Shown piece after piece: positions 6,172 through 13,312 of a DNA stretch of 36,713 bases. The stretch comes from an uncultured Mediterraneibacter sp. (GTDB lineage: Bacteria > Bacillota > Clostridia > Lachnospirales > Lachnospiraceae). Where the stretch lies: contig CALWDM010000027.1 of the NCBI GenBank assembly GCA_944376695.1, positions 1-36,713 on the forward strand, read 5' to 3'. The notes under the pieces were generated by a model. It was not told the origin of the DNA. It saw only the letters and a program-made list of their open reading frames with translations, and ran no database searches. Both the position numbers and the translations under genes were made by a program. Position 1 is the first letter of the stretch. Each line of letters opens with the position of its first letter.

Positions 6172-7129
6172 AATAATCCTCCTTGTGTTCCTGCCTTACC
6201 CTGTCTGCCATCTCGCTCAGTCTGCGCAGCCTGTGATTGATACCAGACTTTCCCACGGGAGGGGTCAGCGCCTCGCCGAGCTCCTTCAGGGTAGCCTCCG
6301 GGTTCGCAAGGCGGGCATTCGCCGCCTCCGCCAGATTTTCCGGCAGGTTTTCAAACCCCACCGTATCCCTGAGATATGTAATGTCTTCGACCTGTTTCAC
6401 TGCTGCTGATACCGTCTTATTGATATTGGCAGTCTCGCAGTTTACCTTCCTGTTCACAGAATTGCGCATCTCCTTCAGTATCCTGACGTTTTCCAGTTCC
6501 ATCAGGGACACGTGCGCTTCCATCACGTTCAGGATATCCACTATCTGGGATCCTTCCTTAAGATATACCACAAATGACTTCTTGCGCGGAACGATCTTCG
6601 CGTCAAGACCGAAGCTGCATATCACGTCCTGGATCTGCTGCGCCGCTTCCGGCGATGAACAGACGATCTCAAAATGATAGGACTTCTTCGGGTCGCTCAT
6701 AGAACCTGCCGCCTGGAACGCTCCCCGCAGAAAAGCTCTCTTACAGCATGTCTGCCGTATCACAAGAGGGCTGAACGCCTGTATCTCGTCCGTACCCCCC
6801 TGACGCTCCCCGACCATCTTCGTTGCCTGAAGGACCCTCAGTGCATCTGCATGGTTTCTGACAATGACCGCATAAGATACACTTTCTTTCCAGATATTTC
6901 TCCTGACAGAAATATCAACTTTAATATTAAATGTTTTTTGCAGCAATGTAAAGACTTTTCTTGCGACAAGGAGATTTTCGGAATGGATTTTAATACTGCA
7001 CCTGTCGAAGCTGTTGATGACCACAGTCCCGCACATCCCTATCAGCGCCGCTGTTTCCGCGATCCGGCAGTGCCGGGCAGGGCTGATATATCCTGCCAGC
7101 TCTTCCCTTACTTTTCCTGAAAATGACAT
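6164..7129 (-). CDS. whiA: DNA-binding protein WhiA
   Basis: A 321-residue WhiA. The N-terminal half is a LAGLIDADG homing-endonuclease fold without nuclease function (segment FLRGAFQAAGSMSDP). The C-terminal half is a helix-turn-helix (ATLKELGEALTPPVGKSGIN, then HRLRRL). Actinobacterial WhiA controls sporulation division; in Firmicutes it binds the nucleoid and affects division and chromosome segregation. The gene starts at ATG 7129, six bases after rapZ ends, and overlaps crh, so it is the third gene of a coupled operon. Length and motifs are normal for the family. Confidence 0.95.
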   Translation of the reverse strand: MSFSGKVREELAGYISPARHCRIAETAALIGMCGTVVINSFDRCSIKIHSENLLVARKVFTLLQKTFNIKVDISVRRNIWKESVSYAVIVRNHADALRVLQATKMVGERQGGTDEIQAFSPLVIRQTCCKRAFLRGAFQAAGSMSDPKKSYHFEIVCSSPEAAQQIQDVICSFGLDAKIVPRKKSFVVYLKEGSQIVDILNVMEAHVSLMELENVRILKEMRNSVNRKVNCETANINKTVSAAVKQVEDITYLRDTVGFENLPENLAEAANARLANPEATLKELGEALTPPVGKSGINHRLRRLSEMADRVRQEHKEDYYD

Positions 7130-7135
7130 CTGCTC

Positions 7136-8014
7136 TCACTTCCTTTTGGTAATCGTATCTTTCCCGATATCCCTGTGTTCGATACGCACCCCGTAATTTC
7201 CCTGTTCTTCCAGCATCTGGTACAGAGCGTTTGCCAGCGTGACAGACCGGTGCTTCCCGCCGGTACAGCCGATCGATATGACAAGCTGATTCTTCCCTTC
7301 CAGGATATAGTTCGGTATCAGGAATTCTACCATATCTCTCAGCTTATCCAGGAACACGCGGGATTTTTCATTTTCCATCACATAATCCTGCACCCCGGCG
7401 TCATTTCCGGTTTTCTCCCTCAGGTCGTCTATATAATAAGGGTTCGGCAGGAAACGTACGTCAAAGACCAGGTCAGAATCCTGAGGGATGCCGTACTTGA
7501 ACCCAAAAGACATTACGGTTATATAAAGGTTACAGAAGCTCCTTCCCTCTACGAAGATCTTTTCCAGTTCGATCTTAAGCTCTCTGGTCAGCAGCCTGCT
7601 CGTATCAAGTATATAAGTCGCCCTCATCTTTAAGAACATGATCTTTTCGCGCTCTTTCGCAATCCCCGTGTCCACTCTCCCGGAGCCGCTCAGAGGATGC
7701 TGACGCCTTGTCTCCTTGTAGCGCTTGACCAGCACATCGTCACTGGCGTCCAGGAAAAGGATCTCATACTGGATCTCCTGGCTGTCCATTTCGTCCAGGA
7801 CTTCTTTCAGACCGGAAAAATCCTGGCCGCCCCGCACGTCAAGCCCAAGTGCGATCTTTTTCACCTCTTCGTCCGGTTCCCTGAACATCTCCACAAAACG
7901 CGGGAAAAGGGGGATCGGCAGATTATCCACGCAGAAATACCCCATATCTTCCAGCATTTTAAGGGCCGTTGACTTCCCCGCTCCTGACATCCCCGTAACG
8001 ATAACTAAACGCAT
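7136..8014 (-). CDS. rapZ: RNase adapter / nucleotide-binding protein RapZ (YvcJ)
   Basis: A 292-residue protein with Walker A GMSGAGKST at residues 8-16 and the family's conserved C-terminal domain including SIGCTGGKHRSVTLA. In E. coli RapZ guides RNase E to the GlmZ small RNA and so tunes glucosamine-6-phosphate synthesis; in Bacillus YvcJ is a nucleotide hydrolase whose exact role is less clear. It lies between murB and whiA, with 3-bp and 6-bp gaps. The YvcK gene that often sits between rapZ and whiA is absent here. Confidence 0.95.
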   Translation of the reverse strand: MRLVIVTGMSGAGKSTALKMLEDMGYFCVDNLPIPLFPRFVEMFREPDEEVKKIALGLDVRGGQDFSGLKEVLDEMDSQEIQYEILFLDASDDVLVKRYKETRRQHPLSGSGRVDTGIAKEREKIMFLKMRATYILDTSRLLTRELKIELEKIFVEGRSFCNLYITVMSFGFKYGIPQDSDLVFDVRFLPNPYYIDDLREKTGNDAGVQDYVMENEKSRVFLDKLRDMVEFLIPNYILEGKNQLVISIGCTGGKHRSVTLANALYQMLEEQGNYGVRIEHRDIGKDTITKRK

Positions 8015-8017
8015 TCC

Positions 8018-8923
8018 CTAAAATTCTCCTATCTTCTTAACTTCCGGCTGCAGTCTCACGCCGAACTTCTCTTCCACCCTGTCCGCTACTTCTTCCATGA
8101 GCTGAGCCACCTCCGCCGCGGTCGCGTTTCCCCTGTTGATCACAAACCCGCAGTGTTTTTCCGATACCTGGGCGTCTCCCACACGGTACCCCCGGAGCCC
8201 TGCATCCTCGATCAGCTTCCCCGCGAAATAGCCTTCCGGGCGTTTAAACGTACTGCCGGCGCTGCCATATTCCAGAGGCTGTTTTCTAACCCTTTTTTCT
8301 TTCAGTTCCTCCATTCGCGCGCGGATCTGCTCCTGATCTCCCCTCTTAAGCTTCAGGACCGCTCCCAGCGCCACATAGTCATTCCGAGAAATCACACTGG
8401 TGCGGTATCCCATCCCCAGATCCTCCACAGACAGGGTCTTGATCTCCCCGTCCGGGGTAAGGATATCCGCTGACTCCACGATATGCTTCATCTCCCCGCC
8501 GTAAGCCCCTGCATTCATCCTCAGGGCGCCGCCCAGGGTACCCGGAATCCCGGACGCGAATTCCATGCCCGTCAGCGATGCCCTGCACGCCGCCGACGCA
8601 GTTTTCGAAAGCAGCGCTCCCGCCTGCGCACAGATCCGCTCTCCATCTACGCGTATCCCGTTCATCCTCTTAAAAAGCTGGATGATGACCCCCCGGTATC
8701 CTTTGTCCCCCACGAGAAGGTCGCTCCCATTACCCATAATATAGTACGCCGCCGAATGCCTGCGGCATGCCTCGAGCACCTTCCTGATCTCCTCCACGGA
8801 GGACACGCTGACAAAATAATCAGCCGGCCCTCCGATCCGGAATGTCGTATGTCTGCTCATAGGCTCATCCGCAAGTACATTCCGGACGCCCGCCGCATCA
8901 CATAATTCTCTGTATAAATCCAT
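8018..8923 (-). CDS. murB: UDP-N-acetylenolpyruvoylglucosamine reductase MurB
   Basis: A 301-residue flavoenzyme that reduces UDP-GlcNAc-enolpyruvate to UDP-MurNAc with NADPH in the cytoplasm, the second committed step of peptidoglycan synthesis. FAD-binding segments include HTTFRIGGPADYF, GNGSDLLVGD and GTLGGALRMNAGAYGGE. The catalytic serine lies in GSAGSTFKRPEGYFAG and the final glutamate in LQPEVKKIG. I prefer ATG 8923 because GGAG lies six bases upstream; an in-frame ATG at 8935 would add four residues. It is the first gene of the murB-rapZ-whiA-crh operon. Confidence 0.95.
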   Translation of the reverse strand: MDLYRELCDAAGVRNVLADEPMSRHTTFRIGGPADYFVSVSSVEEIRKVLEACRRHSAAYYIMGNGSDLLVGDKGYRGVIIQLFKRMNGIRVDGERICAQAGALLSKTASAACRASLTGMEFASGIPGTLGGALRMNAGAYGGEMKHIVESADILTPDGEIKTLSVEDLGMGYRTSVISRNDYVALGAVLKLKRGDQEQIRARMEELKEKRVRKQPLEYGSAGSTFKRPEGYFAGKLIEDAGLRGYRVGDAQVSEKHCGFVINRGNATAAEVAQLMEEVADRVEEKFGVRLQPEVKKIGEF

Positions 8924-8962
8924 AGATCGCTCCATCCATTTTCAAATTTATATTTCTTAGAC

Positions 8963-8991
8963 ATTATAGTGCACGCAGGCTTCAAAGTAAA
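8963..8991 (-). promoter_or_regulatory. Promoter of the murB operon
   Basis: On the minus strand a perfect TATAAT (8963-8968) has TTTACT (8986-8991) 17 bp upstream. It is about 40 bases from the murB start and diverges from the promoter of the plus-strand gene. Confidence 0.55.
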
Positions 8992-9008
8992 GCCAGCCGG
9001 CCCAAATC

Positions 9009-9037
9009 TTGCATAATCTTCGAAAACAGTGTATACT
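9009..9037 (+). promoter_or_regulatory. Promoter of the CNNM/CorC-type gene
   Basis: TTGCAT (9009-9014) and TATACT (9032-9037) are spaced by 17 bp, about 70 bases before the GTG start. Confidence 0.7.
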
Positions 9038-9105
9038 GAACCAGTATCTGTATGTTTTTTATACTTTATTATGACTATTTTTACTGAAGGAGTGAAAGAA
9101 AAACC

Positions 9106-10434
9106 GTGGATTCTGGTGACAGTTTTCAACTAATCATACTTGTAATTCTTTTAATGCTGTCTGCATTTTTCTCGTCTAACGAGACTGCGCTGATGTCGGT
9201 GAACAAGCTGAAACTGCGCACACTGGCTGATTCTGGAAATAAACGTGCCGCAATGGTGCTCGATGTTACAGAAAATCATACATCCAGGATGCTCAGCGCG
9301 ATCCTCATCGGAAATAACATTGTCAATCTCTCTGCATCCGCACTCGCCACATCGCTCGCATATGCATTCGGCGGCTATATGGTCAGTATCGCGACCGCCG
9401 TCCTCACAGTGGCGATTCTTGTGTTCGGAGAAATCACACCAAAGAACTATGCAACGATAAATGCCGAAAAGCTTGCTCTAAGATATATCAGAAGCATCCG
9501 TTTCTTTATGGCTGTCATGACACCTGTGATCTTTATCATCAATCTGTTTTCCCGCGGCATCCTGTTTCTGCTGCGCGTTGATCCGAACGCGTCCGGAAAG
9601 AGTATCACAGAGGATGAGCTTCGCACGATCGTGGATGTCAGTCACGAGGACGGTATTATTGAGTCTGACGAAAAGGAAATGATTTATAATGTGTTCGATC
9701 TGGGAGACGCAAACGCAAAGGACATCATGGTCCCCCGTGTGCACGTCACGTTCGCTGATGTAAACAATACCTATGACGAGCTGATCGAAATTTTCCGGGA
9801 GGACAAGTTTACCAGACTCCCCGTATACGAGGATACTCAGGATAATATTGTCGGCATTATTAATATGAAGGACCTGCTGCTCTATGACAAAAACCAGCCG
9901 TTCCACATCCGTGATATCATGCGCAAGCCGCATTTCACATATGAATTCAAAAATATTTCCGAACTGCTTGTAGAGATGAGAGCCTCTACTTTTAATATCG
10001 CGATCGTACTCGATGAGTACGGCGAGATGGCAGGGCTGATCACGCTGGAGGACATTCTGGAAGAGATCGTAGGCGAGATCCATGACGAATATGACGAGAC
10101 AGAGGACGAGCTCATACGCCGGATCTCTGACCGGGAATATGTCATCGAGGGCTCTATGAGTCTGGACGACGTCAACGACCGGCTCCACACCGAACTTGCT
10201 TCTGAGGACTATGATTCTCTGGGCGGCCTCATCATCGGTTGTCTGGATGACCGGCTGCCGGAAAAAGGGGATGAAGCCGTCACAGACAGCGGCATCCGGC
10301 TCGTCGTGGAATCGCTGGATAAAAACCGCGTAGAGAGCGTGCATGTCTATCTGCCGGAGAGACAAACCGAAGAGACTGATACGGATGCTGCAGAGGAGGC
10401 GCATTCTGCTGTCCCTTTCGAAAAAGATAAATAA
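9106..10434 (+). CDS. CNNM/CBS/CorC-domain membrane protein (hemolysin C family)
   Basis: A 442-residue inner-membrane protein. The N-terminal DUF21/CNNM domain (about residues 1-180) has four hydrophobic segments and the SSNETALMSVNK motif. Two CBS domains follow (about 205-325, with IMVPRVHVTF and VLDEYGEMAGLITLEDILEEIVGEI). A CorC_HlyC domain (about 345-425) is next, then an acidic tail. Relatives are proposed Mg2+ or other cation exporters; the 'hemolysin' label is historical. The GTG start follows AAGGAG 13 bases upstream. No upstream in-frame ATG exists and the next ATG would cut into the first helix. It has its own promoter and terminator, so it is probably monocistronic. Confidence 0.88.
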   Translation: MDSGDSFQLIILVILLMLSAFFSSNETALMSVNKLKLRTLADSGNKRAAMVLDVTENHTSRMLSAILIGNNIVNLSASALATSLAYAFGGYMVSIATAVLTVAILVFGEITPKNYATINAEKLALRYIRSIRFFMAVMTPVIFIINLFSRGILFLLRVDPNASGKSITEDELRTIVDVSHEDGIIESDEKEMIYNVFDLGDANAKDIMVPRVHVTFADVNNTYDELIEIFREDKFTRLPVYEDTQDNIVGIINMKDLLLYDKNQPFHIRDIMRKPHFTYEFKNISELLVEMRASTFNIAIVLDEYGEMAGLITLEDILEEIVGEIHDEYDETEDELIRRISDREYVIEGSMSLDDVNDRLHTELASEDYDSLGGLIIGCLDDRLPEKGDEAVTDSGIRLVVESLDKNRVESVHVYLPERQTEETDTDAAEEAHSAVPFEKDK

Positions 10435-10452
10435 TTCCTTTCATTTTACTTT

Positions 10453-10487
10453 AAAAGGTGACTGTCCCCCAGACCGTCACCTTTTTT
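10453..10487 (+). terminator. Terminator after the CNNM/CorC-type gene
   Basis: AAAAGGTGAC (10453-10462) pairs with GTCACCTTTT (10476-10485) and is followed by TT. The downstream amidase therefore needs its own promoter. Confidence 0.85.
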
Positions 10488-10505
10488 CTATTCCCGCATA
10501 TCCTA
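10478..10505 (+). promoter_or_regulatory. Possible sigma-K promoter of the amidase gene
   Basis: CACC (10478-10481) and CATATCCTA (10497-10505) are 15 bp apart. They match the sigma-K pattern of an AC-containing -35 and a CATANNNTA -10, and lie about 30 bases before the amidase start. B. subtilis cwlC, which has the same domain plan, is sigma-K controlled. The motif is short, so this is tentative. Confidence 0.35.
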
Positions 10506-10536
10506 TTATAGATCAAACAGAAAAGGAACTGTAATC

Positions 10537-11391
10537 ATGCCATATTCTATCATGCTGGATGCCGGACACGGCGGCCGCGATCCCGGAGCGGTCTACAACG
10601 GCCGTCAGGAAAAGGACGACACCCTCGCCCTCACGCTTGCCGTAGGAGAGATCCTGCAGGGAAGGGGAATCGACGTCCTGTACACCCGCACTACTGATGT
10701 GTACGAATCCCCCTATCAGAAAGCCATGGAAGCGAACGAAGCAGGCGTGGACTTCTTTGTGTCCATCCACCGCAACTCTTATCCAACTGACAATACCGTG
10801 TCAGGGGTAGAGACTCTGGTTTATGACAAATCAGGGCTTAAGCTTCAGATGGCAGAGAACATAAACGAGCAGTTAGAAGCCATCGGCTTCGTAAACCTCG
10901 GAGTCAAAGAGCGTCCGGGACTTGTCGTCCTCCGCCGTACCCGTATGCCCGCCGTACTTGTAGAGGCCGGCTTTATTAACTCCGACACTGATAATCAGCT
11001 TTTTGATGACAATTTTGACGATATTGCGCTTGCAATCGCGGAAGGGATCCTCGATACACTTCAGATGAATGGACTGATCGAAAATAATATGGATTCAGAA
11101 AACATGGAAAATCCGCCCGGAAGCAGCACTGGGAACGGCAATCCCGGAAATAATCCGGAACACTCTGAAGGAAGCCCTCAATACACTGTTCAGGCTGGCG
11201 CTTTCCGCAACGGGGCTTATGCTGACCGCCTTCAGAAAGAGCTGCTGGAGCAGGATTTTCCCGCCGTAACCAGCCAGGGCGGAGGCCTCTACCGAGTCAC
11301 TGTAGGTACCTTCCCGACTCTGGACGAAGCAGCAGATATGGAACGCCGATTGAAAAGAGCCGGTTATCAGACAGTAATCGTGAGCTCATAA
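10537..11391 (+). CDS. N-acetylmuramoyl-L-alanine amidase with SPOR domain (CwlC-like)
   Basis: A 284-residue enzyme. An Amidase_3 domain (about residues 1-185) cleaves the bond between MurNAc and L-alanine; zinc ligands are seen in MLDAGHGG (His), an early Glu near EKDD, and VSIHRNS (His), and the catalytic Glu is in VLVEAGF. A Gly/Asn/Pro linker (about 190-210) leads to a C-terminal SPOR domain (QYTVQAGAFRNGAYADRLQK to the end) that binds denuded glycan. There is no signal peptide, as in CwlC, which acts when the mother cell lyses during sporulation, or as in phage endolysins. No phage genes are nearby, so the sporulation role is favoured. AAAGGAA precedes ATG 10537. Confidence 0.9.
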   Translation: MPYSIMLDAGHGGRDPGAVYNGRQEKDDTLALTLAVGEILQGRGIDVLYTRTTDVYESPYQKAMEANEAGVDFFVSIHRNSYPTDNTVSGVETLVYDKSGLKLQMAENINEQLEAIGFVNLGVKERPGLVVLRRTRMPAVLVEAGFINSDTDNQLFDDNFDDIALAIAEGILDTLQMNGLIENNMDSENMENPPGSSTGNGNPGNNPEHSEGSPQYTVQAGAFRNGAYADRLQKELLEQDFPAVTSQGGGLYRVTVGTFPTLDEAADMERRLKRAGYQTVIVSS

Positions 11392-11397
11392 GCAAAC

Positions 11398-11437
11398 AGG
11401 CTGCCGCACCAGTGCGACAGCCCTTCTTTTTTTAATA
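11398..11437 (+). terminator. Terminator between convergent genes
   Basis: GGCTGCCGCA and TGCGACAGCC (11399-11422) form a hairpin around CCAG, followed by CTTCTTTTTTT. It ends the amidase transcript and separates it from the convergent surface-protein gene. Confidence 0.8.
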
Positions 11438-11466
11438 TGCTATCCTTTTATCAGCAGAGATTCAGC

Positions 11467-13041
11467 CTATCTGGACATCTCATTTCTTTTTCTGACAACA
11501 ACTGTAGCGGCAACGCCTGAAGCAGCCAGAGCGGTCAGAGCTATTAACAGAGCGCTGCTGTCGCCTGTCTTCGGGCTTGCGTCAGATTTGTTATTATTAT
11601 TATTATTGTTGCTGTTTACCGGTGTGCTGTCGCCTGCCGGTACTGTCACTTCCTTAACGATATAGTTTCCGTCAACATCTTTCACAAGACCTGCATTTTC
11701 AGCGCCCTGTATTGTGACAGGATTTAAATTGGCATTTTCAATATAAAGTGCCTCCAGCCCTTTTCCGGAGTTATCCTGAAGTGTTACTTTGGAACCAGCC
11801 GCGAAGTTTACTGCTGAAGCTCCGTTCCTTCCGTCAACATTGATTCCGCCCCAGGAGTTCGCTCCGAGAGTGATATTCAGGTTTCCATTAACGTCAGCCG
11901 TACCGCCATTTACGATCATGCCTGCACCGCCCGCAGTGTTCGTGTTGTCCAGTGTAACATCAGTAAGCGTTGCGCTTGACATATAAATGTGAAGCGCGGA
12001 TTTGTTGGCAGCATCTGTTTTGATTGTAACATTGCTGAGAGATACGCCATCTGCCGTAACTGTCACTACATTGTTTGCTCCAATAGTACTTGTTCCAGTA
12101 AAGGAGAATCCGTTTCCATTGACTGTCATAGCCTCATTCAGATTAAGAGGAGCACTGAGACTTACGTCTTTCTTTAAGGTAATGCTCTGAACATCAGCTC
12201 CTGCTGTCGTCTTCTGCTCAACAAACTGTGGCAGATTTCCGTCCAACACATAAGCGATCTGCTGTGCGTTGCTTCCGCCGTCTGTTGCAGTAACTACCTC
12301 TGTAAGATTTACACCTGTTACTGCTCCAGCAGCTGCATTGTCAATGCAGACTGCGGACTGTGTTCCGGAAGCCCCGTTTACATTCAGTGTCGCACCGGAA
12401 AAATCTGCTGTTGCACTGTCAACATTAATACCATACCAAGAATTTGCCCCCAGAGTCAGATCAATAGTACCGCTAAACACAGCTGATGCACTGTTATTGA
12501 CAATCATAGGAGCGCCTGATGCTGCATTTGCGTGATTGATTGTAAGCCCATTCACCGTCAGGTTCGTTCCCCATGCATGCAGAGCGGATTTATTACTTGC
12601 AGCCGTGTTAATTGTGACACCGTTCAAGGTGACGTTGATCCCCTCATTAAGAGTTACCAGATTGCCAGTCACACTGTCTGTTCCAACCAGTGTTCCACCT
12701 GTGATCACTACATCATTATTCACCCTAAGTTCATTAGTTAACTGTATCGTCTTTCCTGTGAGATCAACTGTGCCGCCGTTTGCAATTGCTTCCTCAAGGC
12801 TTGTCTGATCTGTGACCTCAACAGCCTGAACATCAGCTGCCGGCTCTGCCGCCGGAGCTGCATCTGTCACTGTCAGCGCTTCCTCTGATACAACTGTCTC
12901 GTCTGTTACATCTGTCCCCTCTGTATCGTTAGTTGTCTCTTCTGTTGCTGCGTCTGCAACGGGTTCGGCAAGCGCGATAACCGGAGATACACAAGCTACC
13001 ATTGCCGCACTCATGATTGCAGCTAAAAGTTTCTTTCTCAT
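11467..13041 (-). CDS. Sortase-anchored surface protein with duplicated beta-helix-like domain (paralog A)
   Basis: A 524-residue exported protein. The signal peptide MRKKLLAAIMSAAMVACVSP (cleavage near ALAE) is followed by an acidic Thr/Glu/Ala-rich stalk to about residue 72. Two related modules follow, about 75-230 and 265-430, each with NKSALH, then TLGANSW(Y/G)GINVD, suggestive of a right-handed beta-helix. An Asn run (VNSNNNNNNNKSD) precedes the anchor SPKTGDSS (about 487), a hydrophobic helix and RKRNEMSR. SPKTG matches the (S/P)PxTG signals used by C. difficile-type class B sortases rather than canonical LPxTG. AGGAGG lies five bases before ATG 13041. It is paralogous to the gene just upstream. 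The ligand is unknown; an adhesin or matrix role is a guess. Confidence 0.85.
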   Translation of the reverse strand: MRKKLLAAIMSAAMVACVSPVIALAEPVADAATEETTNDTEGTDVTDETVVSEEALTVTDAAPAAEPAADVQAVEVTDQTSLEEAIANGGTVDLTGKTIQLTNELRVNNDVVITGGTLVGTDSVTGNLVTLNEGINVTLNGVTINTAASNKSALHAWGTNLTVNGLTINHANAASGAPMIVNNSASAVFSGTIDLTLGANSWYGINVDSATADFSGATLNVNGASGTQSAVCIDNAAAGAVTGVNLTEVVTATDGGSNAQQIAYVLDGNLPQFVEQKTTAGADVQSITLKKDVSLSAPLNLNEAMTVNGNGFSFTGTSTIGANNVVTVTADGVSLSNVTIKTDAANKSALHIYMSSATLTDVTLDNTNTAGGAGMIVNGGTADVNGNLNITLGANSWGGINVDGRNGASAVNFAAGSKVTLQDNSGKGLEALYIENANLNPVTIQGAENAGLVKDVDGNYIVKEVTVPAGDSTPVNSNNNNNNNKSDASPKTGDSSALLIALTALAASGVAATVVVRKRNEMSR

Positions 13042-13109
13042 AGCTTCCTCCTAAAAAATTTATTAGATTCCGCGTGGGTTATCGCGCAGAACCTTATGAT
13101 CCGTGTAAT

Positions 13110-13136
13110 ATTATACCCCCCACGAAAAATTGTCAA
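13110..13136 (-). promoter_or_regulatory. Promoter of surface protein paralog A
   Basis: On the minus strand TTGACA (13131-13136) and TATAAT (13110-13115) are 15 bp apart. If the overlapping TAATAT is the -10, the spacing becomes 17. It indicates that paralog A is not only transcribed from paralog B. Confidence 0.6.
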
Positions 13137-13176
13137 GTTGTGACATTGAAATTTGTCGAAAAATGCAATCAATCCA

Positions 13177-13253
13177 ATATCCGCAGAACCTGCTGCATGA
13201 GCGGCAGGCAGGACGCCTCTGAAACCGCGATGTAGCCATAGTTCTGCGGATAT
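13177..13253. repeat. 77-nt near-palindrome between the two surface-protein genes
   Basis: ATATCCGCAGAAC (13177-13189) pairs perfectly with GTTCTGCGGATAT (13241-13253). Inside, the minus-strand RNA can extend the stem with GCT/AGC, CAT/ATG, GCGG/CCGC and AGGC/GCCT around a 5-nt loop, separated by small bulges, so nearly the whole segment folds as one long hairpin. No T tract follows on either strand. It starts 59 bases after paralog B's stop. It could be an mRNA-stabilising or attenuating element, or a small palindromic mobile repeat. Confidence 0.65.
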
Positions 13254-13312
13254 CATATTTTATAAAAACAGCCTTTCAGATCATCTGTTCTTTCATATAA
13301 GAAACATGTATT

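Noticed and set aside
9478-10404. 308-codon open frame on the minus strand
   Set aside because: It lies wholly antisense to the CNNM/CorC-type gene, which has clear domains, a promoter and a terminator; the antisense frame has no family features.
10537-11391. Amidase as a phage endolysin
   Set aside because: The lack of a signal peptide would fit, but no holin or phage gene is nearby, and the Amidase_3-SPOR plan with a possible sigma-K promoter fits a sporulation lysin better.
13038-13256. 72-codon open frame on the minus strand over the paralog spacer
   Set aside because: It overlaps the promoter, the leader and the palindrome, has no ribosome site, and its sequence has no protein-like pattern.
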